In this document: one piece after another, positions 1 through 8,727 of the stretch
Layout: every line of letters starts with the position of its first letter
Position numbering within the stretch: the stretch's first letter is position 1
Source of the DNA: Pontibacter aquaedesilientis
Lineage (GTDB): Bacteria; Bacteroidota; Bacteroidia; Cytophagales; Hymenobacteraceae
DNA length: 64,000 nt
Direction: 5' to 3'
Assembly (NCBI RefSeq): GCF_014773225.1
Contig: NZ_JACXAJ010000001.1
Coordinates: forward strand, 124,001-188,000
Translations under genes and position numbers: made by a program
The notes under the pieces: model-generated
Databases searched by the model: none
The model's input: the letters and a program-made list of their open reading frames with translations, nothing else
Told to the model about the DNA's origin: nothing

Positions 1-1002
1 ACGGGTCCAGCGGTTGCGTTGTTTATTTAGAATGTCCCAGGTTTGGGGAGCTTCTGTCCAGCAAAGCGGGTCAGGTATAAAGGCTACCTTGCAAGGCTTC
101 TTTTCTTCGTAGAGCATACGGCGCATGCGCACCAGCAGCTCCATGTCTTCGCCCACCGTGTTATGGTTGTAACCACCAGCCTTTACTACGGTTGCTTTGT
201 CAAACATACCAAAGGCACCTGAAATCAGGAGCAGACCGTTGACGTGTGCCCAGGCCATACGCCCCATCAAGAAAGCCCTAAAGTACTCCAGCACTTGCAC
301 TCGCGGGATAAATTTTTCCGGTACGTCTACTTTTACCAGGCGACCGTCTTCTATCACGCAGGAATTGGCGATTCGGATAACACCTCCAGTGGCAATTACT
401 GGTGTTTTTTCTTCCATAAACGGCTTTACCAGCTTCAACAGCGAGTCCGATTCCAGCACGCAGTCCACGTCAATGCACGCGATCAGCTTGTTTTCCGACA
501 CATTTATTCCCACGTTTAGGGCATCAGCCTTGCCACCGTTCTCTTTATCGACCACTACCAGCTTATGATAGGCTGGGTTCTTGGCTTTGTAAATACCGCG
601 CACAGGCTTGGTTTTGATCTGGTTGTCAGGCAGGAGGTCTATTTTCTCCAGTTCGTACGCCTCAATCAGCAGTGCAAGCGTGTTGTCTTTGCTGCCGTCG
701 TTCACGATGATTACTTCATAGCTATTGTAGTGAAGCGCCAGCAGCGAACGCACATTGTCCACAATGGTCATCGACTCGTTGTAAGCGGGGGCTATGAGCG
801 AAACAGAAGGCGAAAACTTCGAAGCGAGTATGGTACGGTAGTCGACAAAGCTATTGCGTGCTTTATACTGCTTCATGGCCCTGGCCGACATAGCCGCCAG
901 CAAAACATAACTGGCACTGATGCCGATTGCATAAACGAGTATCAGGTGGTTGAAGAAAACAGCCGTGTAGCTGATAAACTGGCCCATTGATTCTGTTATC
1001 AT
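1..1002 (-). CDS. GT2 family processive glycosyltransferase, partial (3' end outside window)
   Basis: Minus-strand frame open from the start at 1002 to the window edge, so the C-terminus is missing. An N-terminal membrane segment (about residues 9-37) is followed by a GT-A domain with the family signatures in order: VNDGSKDN, the DxD-like CIDVDC, VGEDMELL and, at the very edge, KQRNRW, matching the Q(Q/R)xRW product-binding motif of cellulose, chitin, hyaluronan and PNAG synthases. It should polymerise a polysaccharide from a nucleotide sugar at the inner membrane; the sugar cannot be told. The start ATG overlaps the stop of the upstream HEAT-repeat gene as ATGA, implying translational coupling. 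The YaiO-like and HEAT neighbours support an exopolysaccharide role (inference). Confidence 0.85.
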   Translation of the reverse strand, partial: MITESMGQFISYTAVFFNHLILVYAIGISASYVLLAAMSARAMKQYKARNSFVDYRTILASKFSPSVSLIAPAYNESMTIVDNVRSLLALHYNSYEVIIVNDGSKDNTLALLIEAYELEKIDLLPDNQIKTKPVRGIYKAKNPAYHKLVVVDKENGGKADALNVGINVSENKLIACIDVDCVLESDSLLKLVKPFMEEKTPVIATGGVIRIANSCVIEDGRLVKVDVPEKFIPRVQVLEYFRAFLMGRMAWAHVNGLLLISGAFGMFDKATVVKAGGYNHNTVGEDMELLVRMRRMLYEEKKPCKVAFIPDPLCWTEAPQTWDILNKQRNRWTR

Positions 1003-2093
1003 GCTTTGTAGCTTAGTGCGGTTGCCGCCAATTGCTGCAACGCGTGTTCTGGATCGTTTTTAATGGCCAATACTTTATTTTGACCCTCCTGGCCGCTTTG
1101 GCACAAGGCCCTTGCCGCTGCCAGTTGCAGGCGTCTGTTCTCAAAACCCAACACCTGCTCAAAGAATGGGATGCTCTGTTGGTCACCGATTGCGGGAACC
1201 GCCTTAAGAATCTCCAGCTGGATGTCTGTGCTTTCGTTTGTAAACATATTGATCAGGCTCGGCACAGCTTCGTGGGTATTCAGTTGCCGCAGTGTGATAA
1301 TCGCCTCTTCACGTATCTTGGCTGCCGGATGCTGCAGCAGACTAAGAATGCCGTCAGCAGCACTGTGCTGTCCGTAAGAAGCGATCATTCGGAGGCAGAA
1401 AATGACAATGCTTTCTTCTGATTTGCCTAGCCACCGCTCAAAGTTCGGGATAGATAAGAACTTTGACTTAGAAGTGGCGCGAGCCAATTGCAACTGTTGC
1501 CAATCCAACAGTGGCTCTCTTAGGTCGTCCAGAAAAGAGAAAGGAGCGTTTGTCTCCAGCTTCAGCAACGCCACCTGCGCTTCCGAGCGAAGAGTGGGAT
1601 GAGGGTGGTTGATGAAAGCACGAATCAGTTCGCTGTACTTCCTGACACCCATGTTGGCCAGTTCGTTAATTCCCTGTGCGATTTCGTGCCAGGAACTAGC
1701 GTATAGCTTTTGCCTGGAATAACTTTCCAGTCCGGACTGACAGTACAGGTTCCGGAGTTTGTCGGCTGACTCTCCAATCAGATTTTTATGCAACGAGACA
1801 AGGTTCTCGAGCACGATATGGCGCTGTACGCGCTTTTGGGTGAATTGCTCCGTAAAAACCAAAATGGCTTCCTTGTCCGTTTGATCATCGAAAAGGTAGG
1901 AGGTGAGAAAGCCTTGGATATCCTGCTCAACTTTCCTGCGGCGTGCATAGCGTACGCCGTCACGCCATCTGCTGAAAAGTATGATAGAAAAGATTCCTAG
2001 TGTAACGCCAACGAAACCGATTGACAGGTATAGGTTGAAACGGATCAGATCTGTGCTGGCGGCAGGAAATAGGTCAAGTATATTCTGCTCCAT
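999..2093 (-). CDS. HEAT-repeat membrane protein of exopolysaccharide operon
   Basis: About 364 residues. One N-terminal transmembrane helix (roughly residues 20-44, rich in Ile/Phe/Val/Leu) is followed by a soluble, helix-rich region. From about residue 140 to the C-terminus it shows HEAT/ARM-type repeats, with recurrent helices carrying Ala-Ala-Ile and Leu patterns and PAAKIREEAI-like turns. HEAT repeats are protein-protein interaction scaffolds; here the protein probably sits at the inner membrane facing the cytoplasm and contacts the GT2 enzyme encoded just downstream (inference). The ATG at 2093 overlaps the upstream stop as TGATG; a GTG three bases upstream is an alternative start. The 3' end overlaps the GT2 start by 4 nt. 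No enzymatic motif is visible. Confidence 0.8.
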   Translation of the reverse strand: MEQNILDLFPAASTDLIRFNLYLSIGFVGVTLGIFSIILFSRWRDGVRYARRRKVEQDIQGFLTSYLFDDQTDKEAILVFTEQFTQKRVQRHIVLENLVSLHKNLIGESADKLRNLYCQSGLESYSRQKLYASSWHEIAQGINELANMGVRKYSELIRAFINHPHPTLRSEAQVALLKLETNAPFSFLDDLREPLLDWQQLQLARATSKSKFLSIPNFERWLGKSEESIVIFCLRMIASYGQHSAADGILSLLQHPAAKIREEAIITLRQLNTHEAVPSLINMFTNESTDIQLEILKAVPAIGDQQSIPFFEQVLGFENRRLQLAAARALCQSGQEGQNKVLAIKNDPEHALQQLAATALSYKA

Positions 2094-3325
2094 CACCTGA
2101 ATTTATATTGTAATGACAAACCAGTGGTGTAGCGGTTGCGAGAGCTTTCCTTACTCACCTCCTCATACTCAAATTGTAGCACCGCTCCCCAAAAAAAACT
2201 GGCTCCCAGTCTGAACTGGCTCCTTATGCCTATTTTATTGGCATCCTGTCTGTTGATTTCCTGAAGACCGACCTGCATATCGGGCGTGCTTCCTTTAGAT
2301 AGCGTCAGGGTCAAATGCTGGTTCTCATCTTTCAGGAATCTTCTCAGTTGCAGTATACCTGTTGCCTGTACTTGACCCTGTTGCGGCTGAATGAAAGGCC
2401 TCATACCTGCCCAGTATTTTCCCCAGTACTTGCCGATATGACCTGTATAAAGCCAGACAGTCTCCTGAGAGTAAATCAGTGCGCGGACTCCCAAAGATGC
2501 TTCCAGGTTATGAGGCAGCTTTCGGTATGCTTCAAGCCCAGCACGGTAGTCTGGGAATAGCTTGCTGTCAGAAAAGCCAGCATTGAGGTACAGGTATGTC
2601 TTTTCATCCAGTCTCGGCCAAAAATCCACCTCTCCTTGCAATGCCTGCTGCTCAAAGCGGTTGGCGTAGTTCACTCGGGCGCCTATGCTTCCGGGTGCCA
2701 GCAAACGGGTATACTCCAAAGAGGCCAGGTGCCAGCTTGGGATAGCTGTACTGAAAGTAGCGTATTGGTATTCCGTATGCAGGCTGTTGATACTGGCCAG
2801 GTCATGTAGCTGTGTCTTGGTGCGCTGGTAAAACGAGTTTTGCTGAGGCAGTGACTCCAACACCTTTTCCGCTTCCAGGTATTTCTTTTGTTGAATCAGC
2901 GCCTGGATTTTATACTCCAGCAGTTCCTGCGATTGCGGCGCAATCACCAGGCCCTGATCAGCATAATGCAGTATAAGCTCAGGGCTGGTTTTGGAGCGGA
3001 GACCTAGCCGGATGAGCGCCAGGTATAGGTCGGCAGTCGGTGTGGATGCGCTTAAAAGCGGCTGAAGTACAAAGTTGGCAGAGTCGTACTTTTGCTCCCA
3101 GGTATAGGTATTGCCAATCAGAATAGCCGCATCAGTATAGGCAGGTGCCACGCGCAACACCTGTCGGGCCAATTTGCGACTGGTGCTGTAGTTGCCTTGC
3201 CTCGCTGCCACCTGTGCCTGTTGCAGAAGAGAATCTGAGTCTATAGTGGATTGAGCGCTTACTGAGCCTGCAGTCAATATCAGCACCAGAGCAGCAAGCC
3301 ATTTGAGTCGCTGCATGTGTCTCAT
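2093..3325 (-). CDS. TPR plus YaiO-family outer-membrane beta-barrel protein
   Basis: 410 residues. A signal peptide ends near residue 25 (hydrophobic LAALVLILTAG then VSAQ). Residues about 30-180 form TPR-like helical repeats. From about 195 to the end, alternating polar/aromatic strands (YEYTRLL, YLYLNAGFSDS, LSLQYKFR at the C-terminus) look like the YaiO-type outer-membrane barrel. A TPR domain plus a barrel recalls PgaA/BcsC-type export porins, so export or retention of the polymer made by the downstream GT2 is likely (inference). The start overlaps the response-regulator stop by 4 nt (ATGA), and the stop overlaps the HEAT gene start. Confidence 0.82.
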   Translation of the reverse strand: MRHMQRLKWLAALVLILTAGSVSAQSTIDSDSLLQQAQVAARQGNYSTSRKLARQVLRVAPAYTDAAILIGNTYTWEQKYDSANFVLQPLLSASTPTADLYLALIRLGLRSKTSPELILHYADQGLVIAPQSQELLEYKIQALIQQKKYLEAEKVLESLPQQNSFYQRTKTQLHDLASINSLHTEYQYATFSTAIPSWHLASLEYTRLLAPGSIGARVNYANRFEQQALQGEVDFWPRLDEKTYLYLNAGFSDSKLFPDYRAGLEAYRKLPHNLEASLGVRALIYSQETVWLYTGHIGKYWGKYWAGMRPFIQPQQGQVQATGILQLRRFLKDENQHLTLTLSKGSTPDMQVGLQEINRQDANKIGIRSQFRLGASFFWGAVLQFEYEEVSKESSRNRYTTGLSLQYKFR

Positions 3326-3690
3326 CCAATGTAGGGCTGGCGCACTAAAAATCTTCTTACCCGCAGCGATAGTTCACCTGGGCTAAAGGGTTTGGTGATG
3401 AAATCGTCGGCCCCCAGTTTAAAGGCTTCTATCACGGTCGACTCATCGTCGGCACCCGAGAGTACGATTACTGAAACCTGGGGATGATTGGCCTTGATAT
3501 AAGAAATAAGCTCCATGCCCATAACGAAGGGCAGCATCAGGTCCGTGATAACCAGTTTAAACGAAGAGACTTTTAGATACTCCATTGCTTCTTTGCCGTT
3601 TCTAGCAACTGTTACTTCATGGCCATCCTTTTTTAGCCTGAATTCCAGCGCCCTCAGCATCATTTCATCATCCTCTACTATCAAAATCAT
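3322..3690 (-). CDS. Single-domain response regulator (REC only)
   Basis: 122 residues, one receiver domain and no output domain. The acidic pocket is EDD at residues 6-8, the phospho-acceptor is Asp50 in TDLMLP, the switch Ser is Ser78 in LSGAD and the conserved Lys is Lys100 in TKPF. It starts 83 nt downstream of the hybrid kinase gene on the same strand and leads the overlapping operon with the YaiO-like, HEAT and GT2 genes. The likely job is to relay the kinase signal by protein contact to the synthesis machinery, possibly through the HEAT protein, rather than by DNA binding (inference). Confidence 0.93.
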   Translation of the reverse strand: MILIVEDDEMMLRALEFRLKKDGHEVTVARNGKEAMEYLKVSSFKLVITDLMLPFVMGMELISYIKANHPQVSVIVLSGADDESTVIEAFKLGADDFITKPFSPGELSLRVRRFLVRQPYIG

Positions 3691-3773
3691 AATGTGTAAG
3701 TTCTGTAGCTTATAGCGTATAACTAAACAAGGTGTATATTGTTGGATATTTTTTTAACAGTCCGACTAAAAGG

Positions 3774-6401
3774 CTAAGATGATACAGTTATCTCCTGTGT
3801 CTTTACCCATTTTCCCAGCTCATGCAGGGCTGTTTCTCCAATTTTGGCAATCTCTTCGTGGAGTGTCTTCATAATGTGCGGGTTAGCAGCATCATGTGCT
3901 TGACTTTCGAGTTCCTTTAGCAAGTACACCATCCGCTCAATGCCCATCATCGCAACCGAAGATTTCAATTTATGTGCTACTTCCGAGACTTGTGTTAGCT
4001 GTGCCTGCATGACGGCCTGCTCCAGTTTTTTCAACTCCAACGGGGTATGTGTTAAAAACAGGCCAACCATTTCTTTCATGAAACCAATGTTTCCACCCGC
4101 CATATTGCTGAGGTATGAGAGGTCGTAAACGGTTGGTGTGGCTGCTGCTGTACTAAACTCTGCTTCTGGTGAAAGAGCATCTGTGCCAAGCAGCAGGTAT
4201 ATCTTGCTTTGCAGTTCGCGGGCCTTGAATGGTTTCGATAAATAGTCATTCATACCGTAGGCAATACACCTTTCCTTCTCACCACTCATAGCGTGTGCAG
4301 TCATGGCCATAATCGGAATGTCGATCTTTAGCTCCTCCCGAATGACTCTGGTTGCTTCATACCCGTCCATCACCGGCATCTGTATGTCCATCAGAATAAT
4401 GTCGAAACGCTGGCCAGCCTGAAGCAATTGAACTGCTTCGCTGCCGTTTGAGGCAACCTCCACTGAAAAGCCCATATCGCTCAAAACCCGAATGGCCAGT
4501 TTTTGGTTCAGCACATTGTCCTCGGTCACCAGTACATGCAGGTGTCGTTGAATAACGCCTTCCTCCAAGTTAGATTTTTCGCTGTAAAGGCTTATATCTT
4601 CCTCAGAAGCATTTTTATATGGAATCAAAACAGAAAACACAGAGCCTTTCCCTAAGGTAGAGGCTATACTGATTTTCCCACCCTGCAATTCCACCAGGCT
4701 TTTTACGATAGATAAGCCAAGTCCTGTACCGCCAAACTCGCGGGTAGTAGCCGTGGTGGCTTGGCTAAAGCGTTCAAAAATACTGTCGAGTTTGTCCTGC
4801 GATATGCCAATGCCTGTATCTGAAACAGCTATTTCGATCCAACACTGGTCCTGCTCCTGTTTTTGGACCCGCGCATTCACAGCAATTTCACCCTTTGCCG
4901 TAAATTTGATGGCATTCTGTACCAGGTTGTACATGATCTGGGTAAGCCTGACAGGATCTCCGATCAGTAGCCACGGTACATTGTCCTGGCACTCGATCGT
5001 TAATTTCAAGCCTTTCTCCTGGGCACTGTTCCGAAGCAGCACCTGCAGCGACTCAAAAAGTGGTTTTAAACCGAACGGGATCGTCTCCAACTGCATCATA
5101 CCAGCTTGTATCTTAGAGACGTCCAAAATGTCGTTGATGATGGTAAGCAGATTTTCTCCCGAAGAACGAATGGCGTCTACGAACTGCAACTGTTCTGCAA
5201 TGAGAGGGGAGCGGTGAAGGAGGTTTGTAAAGCCCAGGATGGCATTCATGGGGGTTCGGATCTCGTGGCTCATATTGGCCAGAAAGCGCTCTTTTGCCAA
5301 TGAGGAGTCTTCTGCTGCCTGTTTAGCCTGCTTTAATTCAAATTCTTCTCTCTTGCGGTTCGTGATATCATCAAACGCTGCGATAGCATACACGATCTCC
5401 TGTTTGCTATTGTAGACAGGGCTTGCTGTTTCAGAAAGAAGAATGCTTTTGTCTCGGTTGCGAATCTCAATATTATCCACGGAGGAGCTATGGCCCGAAA
5501 GTGCTTGAATGACGGGCATTTCCTCCAATGGATAAATTTCGTCGGTGCCTGCCTTCAGCACCTTCTGGTCTTTTACCAGTAACTGGAGGTTGTGTATAGA
5601 GCTTTCCGGGAAGATGTTGTGCAAGGTTTCACGGCCTTGCTTGTTCGTGAAAAACAGGTCACCAGCGGCATCGCGGACGGTAATGCCCATCGGAAGCGCC
5701 TCAAAAAACTGCTTTAACCTGGATTCATTTTCCCGTACCTCCGTTTCCAGTCTCTCGCGTTTGTCGATGTCCATGAAAATAAACATCACCGCACCCAGTA
5801 TGACCAGTACGATCAGCAGCGTGATGATCACGTTGATCATAAAGACATAATCAGATAGCTCTTTGCTTGCCGCCATCCGGTGTTGCAGCAGGCTAGTTTC
5901 TGTTTCTTTAATGGAGATCAGCTGCTCCCGTATCGTATCCATCAGCCGTTTTCCATCTCCCGAGCTCACCAATTCAATCCCTTCTGATGCAGTATGCGAT
6001 ACGGTGGCTTCAGTAAATGCTATCTTCTTTTCGATGTATGGCATGATCTGAGAAATCCTTTGCTGCTGCAAGGGATTATCGGAAGTCAGCTGCCGAACAC
6101 TGGCTATGGCTGCCCTGATGCTTTGCCTCAGTTCGTCGTAGTTGGCGATAAAAGAGTCGTTTCTGCTAATGACATAGCCCCGTGTATTGCTTTCCAAAAC
6201 GGTAAGCTTGGTGTTAATGTCTTCGAGCTGGAGCATGACTTCGTGTGTGTGGGCCACTAGGTCTTGGGTTTGCTGCAAATCTTTGCTTAACTCAAGAGAA
6301 TAGAGTTGTATAGGGAGAACGAGCACAAGCGTCAGGCCAAGACTTATTAAAATCTTGATCTTCAAATTTCGGGAGCTTGATCCTGAAAAGATATTAAACA
6401 C
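3774..6401 (-). CDS. CHASE3-PAS hybrid histidine kinase with REC and Hpt domains
   Basis: 875 residues. TM1 at about 15-33, a periplasmic helical CHASE3-like sensor (about 40-180), TM2 (about 188-212), a PAS domain (about 235-350), HisKA with the phospho-acceptor in FLANMSHEIRTPMNA, HATPase_c (GTGLGLSIVKSL box), a receiver domain (ILMDIQMPVMDGYEA) and a C-terminal Hpt domain with His in AHKLKSSVAMM. All modules for an internal His-Asp-His phosphorelay are in one chain, and the downstream REC-only protein is the obvious partner. The start is GTG (no ATG near); upstream lies 440 nt of gene-free DNA shared with the divergent aminopeptidase. Confidence 0.93.
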   Translation of the reverse strand: MFNIFSGSSSRNLKIKILISLGLTLVLVLPIQLYSLELSKDLQQTQDLVAHTHEVMLQLEDINTKLTVLESNTRGYVISRNDSFIANYDELRQSIRAAIASVRQLTSDNPLQQQRISQIMPYIEKKIAFTEATVSHTASEGIELVSSGDGKRLMDTIREQLISIKETETSLLQHRMAASKELSDYVFMINVIITLLIVLVILGAVMFIFMDIDKRERLETEVRENESRLKQFFEALPMGITVRDAAGDLFFTNKQGRETLHNIFPESSIHNLQLLVKDQKVLKAGTDEIYPLEEMPVIQALSGHSSSVDNIEIRNRDKSILLSETASPVYNSKQEIVYAIAAFDDITNRKREEFELKQAKQAAEDSSLAKERFLANMSHEIRTPMNAILGFTNLLHRSPLIAEQLQFVDAIRSSGENLLTIINDILDVSKIQAGMMQLETIPFGLKPLFESLQVLLRNSAQEKGLKLTIECQDNVPWLLIGDPVRLTQIMYNLVQNAIKFTAKGEIAVNARVQKQEQDQCWIEIAVSDTGIGISQDKLDSIFERFSQATTATTREFGGTGLGLSIVKSLVELQGGKISIASTLGKGSVFSVLIPYKNASEEDISLYSEKSNLEEGVIQRHLHVLVTEDNVLNQKLAIRVLSDMGFSVEVASNGSEAVQLLQAGQRFDIILMDIQMPVMDGYEATRVIREELKIDIPIMAMTAHAMSGEKERCIAYGMNDYLSKPFKARELQSKIYLLLGTDALSPEAEFSTAAATPTVYDLSYLSNMAGGNIGFMKEMVGLFLTHTPLELKKLEQAVMQAQLTQVSEVAHKLKSSVAMMGIERMVYLLKELESQAHDAANPHIMKTLHEEIAKIGETALHELGKWVKTQEITVSS

Positions 6402-6841
6402 GGGATAGTATAAAAAATTAGGATTACAAATTTGACTATTTTTTTGAAGATTAAATAAGATGCTAAACAGAATTTATAAAAATCTAGCAGTCCGGTTAAA
6501 GATGAATATTAAAAGCTATCTCAAAAATACCTGATGATGATTTTCATGCAGTCCAGCAGAACGAAGGCCGGGTAACTCTCGGCTTTGTACTCGTGCCTGA
6601 CTAATGTCCTCCTGAAGTTGAAGAGCCAGGAAAAAAAGCGCTATACTTTCCATCTTTTCCTATAGCGCCTGAGCTTTCTGCCGTCTGTGGGTATTTTCCT
6701 TCACCTTATCCTATTTTTAAGATGGCTACTACGCATTTTATTCGCTTTTTAACAACACGCCTTCTCAGCTAAATAAGAGAAAACATACGCATTTTACCCC
6801 ATCTTTCCTTAATTTGCCTCTTTCAACAAGCAAAAAACCGC
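6402..6841. other. Gene-free divergent intergenic region, 440 nt
   Basis: No credible gene is seen. The left part is AT-rich, as expected for the promoter of the leftward kinase gene. At 6638-6668 an inverted repeat GCGCTATA / TATAGCGC (8-bp arms, 15-nt loop) is present without a following T-run. Just before the aminopeptidase, TTAATTTG at 6809-6816 resembles the Bacteroidota -7 element (TAnnTTTG) with one mismatch; no convincing -33 box is visible. Confidence 0.5.
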
Positions 6842-8620
6842 ATGAACTATACAGAACGATTAGCAGCTATTCGCCAGCAGATGAAAGAACAGGGCGTGAG
6901 CGCCTACATCATCCCCTCGGCTGACCCGCACATCAGCGAATACCTGCCGGACCGCTACAAATGCATTTACTTTGCCTCGGGCTTTACCGGCTCGGCGGGT
7001 ACGCTGGTCATTACGCAGGACTTTGCCGGCCTCTGGACCGATGCCCGCTACTTTGTGCAGGCCAAAGAACAACTGGCAGGTAGCGGCTTCGAACTGGTGA
7101 AACTGCAGACGCAACATGCGCCGGAATACATTGGTTGGCTGTCGGACCGATTGCAGCAGGGCGATGTGGTGGCCTTCGACGCCAAGCTGATCTCGGTGGG
7201 GCTGGCCCAACTGCTGGAGCAACAATTTTCACCGCTAGGTATACAGCTGGCCACCGACCGCGACTTCCTCGATCCGATCTGGCAGGACAGACCTGATCTA
7301 CCCAAAGAACCCGCTTTTCTGGTAGGAGAGGATACGACCGGCAAAGTCACCACTGAGAAGCTGGCCGATCTGCGTGCCGCGCTCAAAAAGCACAGAGCCG
7401 ACTATCACCTGATCTCGTCGCTCGACGACCTGGCCTGGCTCTTTAACCTGCGCGGCTCCGATGTGAAGTGCAACCCCGTGGTGCTGAGCTTCGCGCTCAT
7501 CAGCCAGGAAGTGGCCATGTTATTTATTGATGCCGATAAACTCAGCGATTACGACAAGCAGGAATTGTTCCGGGCCGATGTGAAGCTGAAAGAATATGAG
7601 GTAATCGAACAGGTATTGACGGAGTTGCCGGTTCACGCCTCTATACTGATCGATCCGAAACGCAACTGCTACGCCCTGTATAAACAATTACCCAAAGAGG
7701 TGCGCGTGATTCAGGACACCAACCCGACGACTTATTTTAAAGCCATCAAAAACGAGGTAGAAGTAGAGAACACCCGCAAAACCATGGTGAAAGACGGTGT
7801 AGCTTTAACGCGTTTCTTCAAATGGCTGGAGGAAAATCTGGGCAAAACGAAAATCACTGAGCTCTCGGTTGCCGATAAGGTACTCGATTTTCGGGCAGAG
7901 CAGGAGGGCTTCGTAGGCGAGAGCTTCGACACCATTGCCGGTTACAAAGCCCACGGAGCCCTGCCACACTACAAAGCCACGCCGGAAAGCGATGTGGAGC
8001 TTAAAGCCGATGGCTTGTTCCTGCTTGACTCCGGCGGTCAGTATAATACAGGGACCACCGACATTACCCGCGTGGTATCGCTGGGCAACCTGACCGAGGA
8101 AGAAAAAACAGACTATACCCTGGTGCTCAAAGGAATGATCGACGGTGCCACGGCCCGCTTCCCGAAAGGCACACGTGGCTACCAGATCGACGCCATCACC
8201 CGCAAGCCGCTCTGGGACCACGCCCGCAACTACGGCCACGGCACGGGTCATGGTGTCGGGTTTTTCCTGAATGTGCATGAGGGGCCGCATGTGTTCAATC
8301 CGTCGCCAACGCCGGTTGACATAGAGCTGGGTATGATTACCTCGGTAGAGCCAGGTCTGTACCGTCCGGAGCAGTACGGTATCCGCATCGAAAACCTCGT
8401 GCTGACTGTGCCCGATGAAAGCAATGACTTCGGTGAGTTCTATACCTTCGAGCATCTCACGCTAGCCCTGATTGACACCGCTCCGGTGAAGAAAGAGCTG
8501 CTGGATGAGCGCCAGATCAAATGGCTGAATGACTACAACCAACTGGTGGTGGACAAGCTCGGCCCGTATCTGAACGAGGAGGAACTAAACTGGCTCAGGA
8601 ACAAAGCCAAGGCGATATAA
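6842..8620 (+). CDS. Xaa-Pro aminopeptidase (M24B, long aminopeptidase P form)
   Basis: 592 residues, the three-domain length typical of this form. Two creatinase-type N-terminal domains (about 5-135 and 155-300) precede the pita-bread catalytic domain (about 310-530) and a short C-terminal domain. The five metal ligands expected for a dinuclear Mn/Zn site are visible: Asp396 (LLDSGGQ), Asp407 (TTDITR), His470 (GTGHGVG), Glu503 (SVEPG) and Glu517 (IRIENLV). It should remove the N-terminal residue from peptides with proline second, in the cytoplasm (no signal peptide). It is followed by a strong terminator at 8648-8688. Confidence 0.95.
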   Translation: MNYTERLAAIRQQMKEQGVSAYIIPSADPHISEYLPDRYKCIYFASGFTGSAGTLVITQDFAGLWTDARYFVQAKEQLAGSGFELVKLQTQHAPEYIGWLSDRLQQGDVVAFDAKLISVGLAQLLEQQFSPLGIQLATDRDFLDPIWQDRPDLPKEPAFLVGEDTTGKVTTEKLADLRAALKKHRADYHLISSLDDLAWLFNLRGSDVKCNPVVLSFALISQEVAMLFIDADKLSDYDKQELFRADVKLKEYEVIEQVLTELPVHASILIDPKRNCYALYKQLPKEVRVIQDTNPTTYFKAIKNEVEVENTRKTMVKDGVALTRFFKWLEENLGKTKITELSVADKVLDFRAEQEGFVGESFDTIAGYKAHGALPHYKATPESDVELKADGLFLLDSGGQYNTGTTDITRVVSLGNLTEEEKTDYTLVLKGMIDGATARFPKGTRGYQIDAITRKPLWDHARNYGHGTGHGVGFFLNVHEGPHVFNPSPTPVDIELGMITSVEPGLYRPEQYGIRIENLVLTVPDESNDFGEFYTFEHLTLALIDTAPVKKELLDERQIKWLNDYNQLVVDKLGPYLNEEELNWLRNKAKAI

Positions 8621-8647
8621 TTTCGTTGTTCGTTAATCGTTGATGGT

Positions 8648-8688
8648 AAAACCGGCTATACCTTGAATTGGGTATAGCCGGTTTTTTT
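8648..8688 (+). terminator. Rho-independent terminator after aminopeptidase gene
   Basis: A 15-bp perfect stem (8648-8662 with 8671-8685) and an 8-nt loop, running into T-rich sequence. The stem arms contain the window-wide motif (CTATACC / GGTATAG). A TTG at 8668 inside the hairpin opens a longer frame for the next gene but is not a believable start. Confidence 0.9.
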
Positions 8689-8727
8689 ATTTACTTCGAA
8701 CAAAATATTCCACTAGCTCAGAACGCC

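Noticed and set aside
7805..8455. 216-codon minus-strand frame within the aminopeptidase gene
   Set aside because: Antisense to metal-binding motifs of a full-length M24B enzyme; no independent support.
8668..8727. Upstream start of the CtlX-like gene
   Set aside because: The codon is TTG inside the aminopeptidase terminator hairpin; the ATG at 8728 gives the family-typical N-terminus.
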